A stretch of DNA of 12,697 bases, from assembly GCA_030633225.1 (NCBI GenBank), contig DAOVTF010000020.1:1-12697 (forward strand), written 5' to 3'. Made by a program: the position numbers and the translations under genes. The stretch comes from Flavobacteriaceae bacterium (GTDB taxonomy: Bacteria > Bacteroidota > Bacteroidia > Flavobacteriales > Flavobacteriaceae). Positions 5,854 through 12,176 of this stretch are shown piece by piece (within the stretch, counting starts at the first letter, position 1; every line of letters begins with the position of its first letter). A model generated the notes under the pieces. That model made no database searches, was not told where the DNA came from, and worked only from the letters and a program-made list of their open reading frames with translations.

Positions 5854-7176
5854 TTTTGGCGCTCTTGTTTTAGGTTTTTTATATTTCTTTTTAATTTCAC
5901 GTTTATAAGAACCACCTAAATTTACTTTTTTGTTTTTATCGCTTTTTTCATGAAAAGCTGCTCCAAGTGTAGAAGTATTTATTTTTTTATGGGTTATTTC
6001 TTTTTCTATTGTTTTATCCTTTTCTTCAGGCATAAGAATATTAGATATTTCAATATCTTTAGGAATAGAGGAAATAGGTATTTCAAACTGCATTAGAATT
6101 TCAATTTCCAATAACATTTCTTCTTCTTTTGGTGTAAAGAATATAATTGCATTTCCTTTTTTTCTGGCTCTACCTGTTCTTCCTATTCTATGAATATACT
6201 GTTCTGCAAATTTTGGGGTATCAAAATTAATTACATGAGAAACTTCTTTAATATCCATTCCACGAGAAACAATATCAGTTGCAATTAATATTCTATCTGA
6301 CCCATTTTGAAACTCTTCTATAGAATTGAATCTAAAGTTTTGGGATTTATTAGAATGAATTACATTGATCTCATCAATAAATGTTTCTTTTAAATTATCA
6401 AAAAGCCTGTCAGCAATTTTTTTGTTTTTAACAAAAACTAATACTTTTTCATACTCACTTTTGCTTAACAAAGAATTTAACAAATTGACTTTTGTATTAT
6501 AATTGGGTACCGAAAAACCTTTTTGATCAATTTTCTCTAAAGGTGTACCAACTGGTACAATTTCAATTTTTTTAGGGCTTTTAAAAAATCCTTTAATTAT
6601 ATTTTCAACATCTTCAGGAAGAGTGGCAGAGAATAATATGTTTTGTCTCTTTTTAGGTAGAATGTCTAAAATATTCATCAATTGGGGTCGAAATCCAATA
6701 AATAACATTTCATCAACTTCATCAATTACTAATTTTTGAATAGACGATAAACGTAAAACACCTGAAACGGCCAAATCAAATAACCTGCCTGGTGTTGCAA
6801 CTAAAATATCTAAGCCTTCACTAACCATTTGCCTTTGGTTATTTATATTTACGCCACCAAATACACCATCTATTCTAACAGTTTGATAAGTTGTTAAACT
6901 TTTTGCAGCCTCAACAACTTGGACTACCAATTCACGAGTAGGAACAAGGATTAGAATTCTAGGCTGAATTTGATCAGAAAATTGTAACTGTTTTAATAAA
7001 GGTAATAAATAGGCAAATGTTTTCCCGGTACCAGTTTGAGCTAATCCAACGACATCATTACCTGATAAAATTGCAGGTAAGGCTTTTAATTGAATAGGAG
7101 TAGGGTTTTCTATTCCCAAATCATTTAAAGCCTTAAGTTGTGGTTTATTAATTTTTAAAGTTTCAAATGTTTTCAT
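5836..7176 (-). CDS. DEAD-box ATP-dependent RNA helicase (RhlE-like)
   Basis: This is a cytoplasmic ATP-dependent RNA helicase of the DEAD-box group, which remodels RNA duplexes in ribosome assembly, mRNA decay or cold adaptation. The 446 residues carry all core motifs: Q-motif PTPIQ (26-30), motif I AQTGTGKT (46-53), Ia PTREL (79-83), Ib TPGR (128-131), II DEVD (152-155), III SAT (183-185), V ATDIVSRGMDI (299-309) and VI HRIGRTGR (329-336). Motif II reads DEVD instead of DEAD, a conservative change also seen elsewhere in the superfamily. The tail after about residue 400 is rich in Lys and Arg, as in RhlE-type proteins that use a basic extension to hold RNA. The ATG at 7176 follows an AT-rich leader. 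It lies on the same strand as, and just before, the small-RNA array. RhlE, CsdA and SrmB-like roles cannot be separated from sequence. Confidence 0.93.
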   Translation of the reverse strand: MKTFETLKINKPQLKALNDLGIENPTPIQLKALPAILSGNDVVGLAQTGTGKTFAYLLPLLKQLQFSDQIQPRILILVPTRELVVQVVEAAKSLTTYQTVRIDGVFGGVNINNQRQMVSEGLDILVATPGRLFDLAVSGVLRLSSIQKLVIDEVDEMLFIGFRPQLMNILDILPKKRQNILFSATLPEDVENIIKGFFKSPKKIEIVPVGTPLEKIDQKGFSVPNYNTKVNLLNSLLSKSEYEKVLVFVKNKKIADRLFDNLKETFIDEINVIHSNKSQNFRFNSIEEFQNGSDRILIATDIVSRGMDIKEVSHVINFDTPKFAEQYIHRIGRTGRARKKGNAIIFFTPKEEEMLLEIEILMQFEIPISSIPKDIEISNILMPEEKDKTIEKEITHKKINTSTLGAAFHEKSDKNKKVNLGGSYKREIKKKYKKPKTRAPKNKSKK

Positions 7177-7201
7177 TTGTTTTTTATTTATACTATAAGA
7201 C

Positions 7202-7231
7202 TAAAGATAAAAACTACCTATATTTATCAAA
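7202..7231 (-). promoter_or_regulatory. candidate promoter for the helicase gene
   Basis: On the minus strand TTTG (7231-7228) is followed after 18 bases by TATCTTTA (7209-7202), which is 7 of 8 to TAnnTTTG, about 26 bases before the start codon. It suggests that the helicase is transcribed separately from the two envelope genes upstream. Confidence 0.45.
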
Positions 7232-7257
7232 TGTTAAATGAACCTAACTCTTTTAAA

Positions 7258-8013
7258 TTAATCAAATGTATAAGACAATCCATTTAATAGTCTGTATTGA
7301 AATTCTGGAATACCACTGGCAGGCTCAGAGTCGTATGTTGCAATATATGTAATTCCTATAGAAAGCCCTTTAAAAACTTTAAACATGACAGAGTTATGAC
7401 TATAAATACGATAATCGCTAAATTCACTCAATTTTGGTTGATAAAAAGTTGTGCTAGTAGCAGTAAAGTTTTTAGTAGGAAACAGTCTAAAAGTTAGATA
7501 ACCACTAAACCTAAAATCATCATGAAAGACTGTAGGAACTTCGTCAATTTTTTCATGCTCATACATAAAAAGTGTTCCAACTACAGCATCATATTTTTTT
7601 TCTGTAAAAACAGTAAATCTTGGACCTGTACCAATTAATTGTCTCTTATCAATTTTAGAGATCGAATTATAATGTGATTGAGCAAAAGCTTCCCAGGTAA
7701 TTCGATCGTTTATCTTGTAATTATATCTTAAATGTTGTGTTCCTTTATTGATGATATAATCATCATCAACTTTTTTAATATTAAGATTATTTATAAAGAA
7801 AAATAAATGTCTGTTTTTTCTATATTGAATATAAACTGAATTTCCTAAGGCAAATATTGTACTGGTGTTTTTTATCAAACTAATATCTAAACCAATTGTA
7901 CCTGCAAATCCTGCAGAGTCCTTCTTTATTCTAAGCGCATCTGGATTTATAAATTGAGAATATAGATTTGTGCCGATAAAAAATATAAATATGAATGTAA
8001 CTTTTTTGAACAT
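7258..8013 (-). CDS. DUF481-like outer-membrane beta-barrel protein
   Basis: This 251-residue exported protein is likely a small outer-membrane barrel; its function is unknown. Residues 1-20 form a Sec signal ending in NLYSQ. The rest is a series of alternating polar/hydrophobic strands with aromatic girdles, for example KNRHLFFFINNLNIKK, GTQHLRYNYKINDRITWEAF and RQLIGTGPRFTVF, and the chain ends in an aromatic-containing last strand (LSYTFD). The repeated strand pattern and the segment QHLRYNYKINDRITWEAFAQ match what I know of DUF481-type proteins (YdiY-like) in flavobacteria. It follows the DUF4252 lipoprotein gene by 24 bases on the same strand, so the two are probably co-transcribed and both act in the envelope. 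The gap to the helicase contains no clear terminator hairpin. Confidence 0.75.
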   Translation of the reverse strand: MFKKVTFIFIFFIGTNLYSQFINPDALRIKKDSAGFAGTIGLDISLIKNTSTIFALGNSVYIQYRKNRHLFFFINNLNIKKVDDDYIINKGTQHLRYNYKINDRITWEAFAQSHYNSISKIDKRQLIGTGPRFTVFTEKKYDAVVGTLFMYEHEKIDEVPTVFHDDFRFSGYLTFRLFPTKNFTATSTTFYQPKLSEFSDYRIYSHNSVMFKVFKGLSIGITYIATYDSEPASGIPEFQYRLLNGLSYTFD

Positions 8014-8037
8014 TATTGGGTCGTTTAGTTATAAAAT

Positions 8038-8517
8038 TTATTGAATATCAAAAAGTTCATTAGAATTTGTTAAATCACTTATTCTGTTAGGATCAAAATT
8101 ACCTTTAAGAAATAATATTTTGTGATCATTATTGGTATTGTTATGGATGATTATTTCTTTTATTTTATCACCTTTTTCTTTAACGGAAACTAAAGTTTTT
8201 TTATTTTCTTTATTATCTCTAACAATATCAGTAAAGTTTTTTGTTATTTGATTGATGTCATTAGTAATTTTTTCACTTTGTTCAGGTGTGCAATTAGAAA
8301 ATGATATAGTTTTGAAATCTTTTACATTTTTTAAGAGACTATTCATTTCTGGAGAAGAATTTTTAAGGATACTTTTTAAATATCCAGGAACCTGAAAAGA
8401 ACTAACATTATTGTCGTTTTTGTGTTGATCATAAAATTGATTGAATGAACTTGTACTAGCACAGGAAACATTAATTATAAGAGTAAGTAGAACTAAAAAT
8501 TTGATAGTTTTATCCAT
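8038..8517 (-). CDS. DUF4252 lipoprotein
   Basis: This predicted 159-residue lipoprotein has a short hydrophobic leader followed by a lipobox NVSC with the acylated cysteine at residue 19. The mature part is a small mixed alpha/beta domain. The pattern FNQFYDQHKNDNNVSSFQVPG (in which a tyrosine, a charged stretch and 'VPG' are spaced as in DUF4252), followed by VSVKEKGDKIKEIIIHN and ILFLKGNFDPNRI, fits DUF4252 proteins of Bacteroidota, whose role is unknown. In this phylum they are often found near extracytoplasmic-function sigma factors, but none lies in this window. It is the first gene of a likely two-gene operon with the DUF481-like barrel, and has a good promoter candidate upstream. Confidence 0.8.
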   Translation of the reverse strand: MDKTIKFLVLLTLIINVSCASTSSFNQFYDQHKNDNNVSSFQVPGYLKSILKNSSPEMNSLLKNVKDFKTISFSNCTPEQSEKITNDINQITKNFTDIVRDNKENKKTLVSVKEKGDKIKEIIIHNNTNNDHKILFLKGNFDPNRISDLTNSNELFDIQ

Positions 8518-8545
8518 TTAATTTGTTGCTTTAATTTAACATTTG

Positions 8546-8576
8546 CAAAAATATATAAAATATTGTCAGCATCAAA
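8546..8576 (-). promoter_or_regulatory. candidate promoter for the DUF4252-DUF481 operon
   Basis: On the minus strand TTTG (8576-8573) is followed after exactly 19 bases by TATTTTTG (8553-8546), a full match to TAnnTTTG, 28 bases before the start codon of the lipoprotein gene. This is one of the two best promoter matches in the window. Confidence 0.65.
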
Positions 8577-8635
8577 AGTGTTCATTTCTTTTATTAGTTA
8601 CTTTTTTTTTTTAATATTACATAAAATATGAAAGG

Positions 8636-9265
8636 ATGGTACTAAGAAATAGTCAGATATTAAAAATTATAAAATCAATAGTTAGTATTTTATGGGTATT
8701 ACAATGGGCAGTTTTAATTTCAATTATAATTTACGTTCTGTTATTGATATTGAATGTTGATTTTTTTAATGTGGATGTTTTAAAAGGATTCAAAATTCAT
8801 TTTTCAAAGATTGATTTTCTAAAGCCTATTGTTATTGATGGAAAGGAGCATATTATAAAATTGACAAATGGTGAAGGTAGACTACATATTGAGAACTTTA
8901 ACCAAAGTTTTATATATATGAGAATATTTGGGGCATTTATTGATTCATTTTTGTACCTGCTAATACTTTATTTTTTGAGAAAGATTTTTAAAAATTTAAC
9001 ATCCAATCAATATTTTATTCCTGAGAATGGAGTTTTACTTCGAAAAATTGGTTTTACAATTATTGCTTTGGCAATTATACCTGCTATTATTCATTTTATT
9101 ACAGATGCAATGGTTTTAAAATCTTTACAATTAGAAAGCATTACTTTGAAAAATGAATTTGATTTTGATCTTCAAACCATATTACTGGGCATATTAGTAT
9201 TTGTAATTAGCATAGTTTTTTTACGTGGAATTGAACTGAAAAAAGATCAAGAACTAACAATTTAA
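8636..9265 (+). CDS. DUF2975 family membrane protein
   Basis: This 209-residue integral membrane protein has four hydrophobic spans: about 13-41, 94-116, 137-158 and 180-197. A polar segment between the first two (about 45-90) probably faces the outside. The stretch FLRKIFKNLTSNQYFIPENG (113-132), in which a linker of about 20 residues joins spans two and three, matches the hallmark region of DUF2975 proteins (Bacillus YoaS-like). Function is unknown. In Bacteroidota and Firmicutes these genes often sit next to a YozG-like XRE regulator, and here that gene starts 6 bases after this stop. The ATG at 8636 is preceded directly by GAAAGG; an ATG at 8628 in another frame stops after five codons. 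A run of eleven T residues at 8602-8612 lies in the leader. No confident promoter was found. Confidence 0.8.
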   Translation: MVLRNSQILKIIKSIVSILWVLQWAVLISIIIYVLLLILNVDFFNVDVLKGFKIHFSKIDFLKPIVIDGKEHIIKLTNGEGRLHIENFNQSFIYMRIFGAFIDSFLYLLILYFLRKIFKNLTSNQYFIPENGVLLRKIGFTIIALAIIPAIIHFITDAMVLKSLQLESITLKNEFDFDLQTILLGILVFVISIVFLRGIELKKDQELTI

Positions 9266-9271
9266 TTCAAT

Positions 9272-9481
9272 ATGCCAATTATAACCAATTTAGATGTTCA
9301 GTTAGCAAAGAATAAAATGACTCTTACTGAGCTTTCAGAAAGGGTAAATATTACAATGGCTAATCTTTCAATCTTGAAAAGTGGGAAAGCCAGAGCAATT
9401 CGTTTTTCTACTTTAGAACTTATTTGTAAGGAATTGAATTGTACTCCTGGAGATATTTTAGAATTTGTTCCTGATAAATAA
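9272..9481 (+). CDS. small YozG-like XRE/Cro HTH regulator, paralogue 1
   Basis: This 69-residue DNA-binding protein is almost entirely one Cro/C1-type helix-turn-helix domain. The scanning and recognition helices are TLTELSERVNIT (17-28) and ANLSILKSGKARAI (30-43), followed by the typical FSTLELICKELNCTPGDILE. Proteins this short usually bind as dimers and repress their own or neighbouring promoters. It lies 6 bases after the DUF2975 gene, an arrangement like the yoaS/yozG pair, so it is probably part of that operon. A second, closely related gene lies 150 bases downstream. An overlapping minus-strand frame (9489-9298) is only a shadow. The 19-bp inverted repeat after its stop may be both its terminator and an operator. 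Confidence 0.88.
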   Translation: MPIITNLDVQLAKNKMTLTELSERVNITMANLSILKSGKARAIRFSTLELICKELNCTPGDILEFVPDK

Positions 9482-9530
9482 TTAACCACAAGTAAATAAA
9501 TTTTCTGTATTTTTTAAGAGATGATAGATT

Positions 9531-9578
9531 ATATTTTATTGAAAAACAACTATTTTTTATTGTTTTTCAATAAAATAT
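9531..9578. promoter_or_regulatory. 19-bp perfect inverted repeat, candidate operator (or terminator)
   Basis: Bases 9531-9549 and 9560-9578 are perfect inverted copies around a 10-base loop. Each arm contains ATTGAAAAACAA. It lies between the two HTH genes, and its right arm covers the TTG of a promoter candidate for the second gene. A T-rich tract follows, so an intrinsic terminator for the first HTH gene is the alternative. Similar motifs in front of the metallopeptidase favour an operator. Confidence 0.55.
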
Positions 9579-9588
9579 TTTACTTTTA
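9560..9588 (+). promoter_or_regulatory. candidate promoter for the second HTH gene
   Basis: TTG at 9560-9562 is followed after 18 bases by TACTTTTA (9581-9588), 7 of 8 to TAnnTTTG. The start codon is 43 bases further on. The -33 element sits inside the right arm of the inverted repeat, as expected for a repressed or autoregulated promoter. Confidence 0.5.
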
Positions 9589-9631
9589 CGCCTAGTTTAC
9601 AAAATTAATTTGTGAAAATAGAATTCTTTTT

Positions 9632-9853
9632 ATGCCAATAATTACAAATTTAGATGTTCAACTCGCTAAAAATAAAATGACTCTAACTGAGCTATCAGAA
9701 AGAGTAGGTATTACAATAGCTAATCTTTCTATTTTAAAAAGTGGTAAAGCCAAGGCAATAAGATTTTCTACGTTAGAACTAATTTGCAACGAGTTGAATT
9801 GTCAGCCTTCAGATCTTTTTGAATATAGATCAGATCATCAAAAGGCGGTGTAA
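9632..9853 (+). CDS. small YozG-like XRE/Cro HTH regulator, paralogue 2
   Basis: This 73-residue Cro/C1-type HTH protein has its first 25 residues identical to paralogue 1 and differs at only a handful of positions through residue 60 (for example N26G, M29I, R41K, K54N). The DNA differs mostly at third codon positions, so the duplication is old and both copies have been kept under protein-level selection. The recognition-helix region ANLSILKSGKA is identical, so both proteins may bind the same sites. The C-termini diverge completely (EFVPDK against EYRSDHQKAV). It has its own promoter candidate, overlapped by the inverted repeat. The next gene is the metallopeptidase, whose promoter carries similar motifs. 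Confidence 0.88.
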   Translation: MPIITNLDVQLAKNKMTLTELSERVGITIANLSILKSGKAKAIRFSTLELICNELNCQPSDLFEYRSDHQKAV

Positions 9854-9894
9854 TTAACATTAAAAATAACAATAATATAATTTTTTGTTAAAAT

Positions 9895-9929
9895 ATCGAA
9901 AAACAATAAAATATTATTGAATAACAATA
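9895..9929 (+). promoter_or_regulatory. two direct operator-like motifs 21 bp apart
   Basis: ATCGAAAAACAATA at 9895-9908 and ATTGAATAACAATA at 9916-9929 differ from each other at two of 14 positions and start 21 bp apart, about two helical turns. Both match the arm of the inverted repeat at 9531-9578 (ATTGAAAAACAA). The second one covers the -33 TTG of the metallopeptidase promoter. A weaker half copy (AATAACAATA) lies at 9865-9874. Confidence 0.5.
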
Positions 9930-9946
9930 AATAAATTTTATATTTG
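9917..9946 (+). promoter_or_regulatory. promoter candidate for the metallopeptidase operon
   Basis: TTG at 9917-9919 is followed after exactly 19 bases by TATATTTG (9939-9946), a full match to the Bacteroidota consensus TAnnTTTG. The start codon at 9978 lies 31 bases further. Transcription would start near 9953, giving a leader of about 25 bases. The -33 element overlaps a motif shared with the inverted repeat between the HTH genes. Confidence 0.68.
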
Positions 9947-9977
9947 CAACATAATTAATCAATAATAAATTTTTTAG

Positions 9978-12149
9978 ATGAAACAATATTTTACTTTAAC
10001 AATAATGATAATAGTATTATTGAGTACTAAAGTATCATTCGCCCAAGATCAATACCAGAATCAAGAAATTGATGCTAAGATTGATGTAGTAAGTTCAGTT
10101 CTTAATATTAAGAATCAAATTTCTTTACCTTCAAACCTATTTGTAAATAATTCCAATAGTATTGAATTCTATTTAAACAAAAACCTAAAGATTGGAAATA
10201 TTGAAGGTGCTAAAATTGAAAGTTTAGTAAATAACGATACTTTAACCAATGGTTATGTGAACATGTATAAATTGGAATTTGACAAATCAAATAATCACAA
10301 TTTCACCATTGACTATAGAGGTATAATAAAAGATGATATAGAGAAATCTGCTGCCGAATATGCCAGAGGATTTAGCGAGACAAAGGGTGTGATATCTGAT
10401 AATGGAATTTATATGGCAAATTCTACTTATTGGTTACCTACATTTGATAAGAACTTACTAACAACATTTAATCTAAAGGTTGAAATAAATAAAGACTGGT
10501 CGGTTGTGTCTCAAGGTAAAAGAACTCAAAATGAACTTGTAAACGATAAAAAAGTAATAGTATATGAATCACCTGAGCCAATGGATGAAATATATTTGAC
10601 TGCAGCAAAATGGACAGAATATTCTAAGCAATTAGGTGATGTTGAAGTTCAGGCTTTTTTAAGAACTCCGGATGAGGAACTAGCACAAAAATATTTAGGA
10701 ATTACAAGTGGGTACTTACAAATGTATGAAACTTTGATTGGTGAATATCCTTATACAAAATTTGCTTTGGTTGAAAACTTTTGGGAAACAGGTTATGGAA
10801 TGCCATCTTTTACTTTATTAGGAGAAAAAGTAATTCGTTTTCCATGGATTCTTTATTCATCTTACCCACATGAATTATTGCATAATTATTGGGGGAACAG
10901 TGTTTATGTAAATTATGCTGAAGGGAATTGGTGTGAAGGGATTACAGCGTATATGGCAGATCATTTAATGCAAGAGCAAAGAGGAGTTGGTGCAACTTAT
11001 AGAAGAAATACACTACAAAAGTTTACAGACTATGTGAATGATGAAAATGATTTTCCTATCAATAAATTTTTGAATAGAAATAATTCTGCTGAAGAATCTA
11101 TTGGGTATGGAAAAGTATTAATGGTAAATAATATGTTGAGATATGACTTAGGTGATGAAACATTTATAAAAGCATACCAAAAATTTTATGCTGATAATAT
11201 ATACAAAAAAGTTTCATTTCCTGAAATTCAAAAGAGCTTTGAAGAAGTATCGGGTAAAGATCTAGAAGGATTTTTTGATCAATGGATTGATAGAAAAGGA
11301 GCTCCTTCTTTAAAAATTTCTAATGTGAAAGCTAATGGAAACAAATTAAATTTCACATTAAATCAAACTCAAAATGAAGCTGTATTTAATCTCAATGTAC
11401 CAGTTGCAATATTTACAGAAGGAAATAATGAAGTGATATGGAAAAATGTCACGATGAATAAAAAAGAGCAAAATTATTCATTTGATTTAGATCAAAAGCC
11501 ATTAAAAGTTGAAATTGACCCTCAGTTTAATCTTATGAGAAGAGTTGATAGAGGTGAAGTTCCTGCTTCGTTGTCACAAGTTTTTGGAGCCAAACAATCA
11601 ACAATTATTATTCCTGCTACCAGTAAAAATAAGGTTGCCTATCAAGACCTAGCAAATACATGGAAAGCTACTCAAGAAGCGCAAGGAAAAGTTGCTGTTA
11701 TTGTTAGTGATTCTGATATTGAAAATATACCTGTAGATCAATCTGTTTGGATCTTAGGATATGAAAACAAGTTTTACAATAAAGACCTTCAAGAAGCTTA
11801 TAGTAGTCATTTTGATAGTACAAAAATGGAATTAATCAATAATTTATCAAACGATGGAGCCTTAGTTTATGCTATTCCAAATGCAAGCAACAATATGCAA
11901 AGTGTTGGTTTTGTTGGGTCAAATTCTGACGATTCTATTAAAGCCTTGTCAAGTAAATTATTACACTATGGTAAATATGGGTATTTAGGATTTGAAGGTG
12001 ACGGTGCTAAAAACGTGATGAAAGGATCATTACCTGCATTAGATTCTCCATTAAATGTTACTGTTAATGAAGGAGATGTTAGTGCGAAATTAGATCCGCG
12101 TAAAGCTTTATACCAATCAAAAAGATCAGAAGGAAGACCTAAACATTAA
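9978..12149 (+). CDS. M1-like (gluzincin) zinc metallopeptidase, exported
   Basis: This 723-residue secreted zinc peptidase is related to M1 aminopeptidases. Residues 1-22 form a Sec signal ending SFA before QDQ. An N-terminal beta domain (about 30-215) precedes the catalytic domain with HELLH (298-302) and the third zinc ligand E320 in WCEG. The spacing between the second His and this Glu is one residue shorter than in classic M1 enzymes. Y377 in IGYGKV is the likely transition-state tyrosine. The usual GAMEN exopeptidase loop is replaced by GYGMPSFTLLG (272-282), so free-amino-terminus recognition may be absent and strict aminopeptidase activity is uncertain. After FFDQWIDRKGAPSL (432-445) come a beta domain and a C-terminal alpha/beta region of unknown role. 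It probably forms an operon with the propeller lipoprotein gene 27 bases downstream. Confidence 0.88.
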   Translation: MKQYFTLTIMIIVLLSTKVSFAQDQYQNQEIDAKIDVVSSVLNIKNQISLPSNLFVNNSNSIEFYLNKNLKIGNIEGAKIESLVNNDTLTNGYVNMYKLEFDKSNNHNFTIDYRGIIKDDIEKSAAEYARGFSETKGVISDNGIYMANSTYWLPTFDKNLLTTFNLKVEINKDWSVVSQGKRTQNELVNDKKVIVYESPEPMDEIYLTAAKWTEYSKQLGDVEVQAFLRTPDEELAQKYLGITSGYLQMYETLIGEYPYTKFALVENFWETGYGMPSFTLLGEKVIRFPWILYSSYPHELLHNYWGNSVYVNYAEGNWCEGITAYMADHLMQEQRGVGATYRRNTLQKFTDYVNDENDFPINKFLNRNNSAEESIGYGKVLMVNNMLRYDLGDETFIKAYQKFYADNIYKKVSFPEIQKSFEEVSGKDLEGFFDQWIDRKGAPSLKISNVKANGNKLNFTLNQTQNEAVFNLNVPVAIFTEGNNEVIWKNVTMNKKEQNYSFDLDQKPLKVEIDPQFNLMRRVDRGEVPASLSQVFGAKQSTIIIPATSKNKVAYQDLANTWKATQEAQGKVAVIVSDSDIENIPVDQSVWILGYENKFYNKDLQEAYSSHFDSTKMELINNLSNDGALVYAIPNASNNMQSVGFVGSNSDDSIKALSSKLLHYGKYGYLGFEGDGAKNVMKGSLPALDSPLNVTVNEGDVSAKLDPRKALYQSKRSEGRPKH

Positions 12150-12176
12150 AAACAAATAACTATAAAATAATAATTG

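Noticed and set aside
9298..9489. Minus-strand open frame antisense to the first HTH gene
   Set aside because: The plus-strand HTH protein is strongly supported by its conserved paralogue, and the antisense frame is not maintained in that paralogue.
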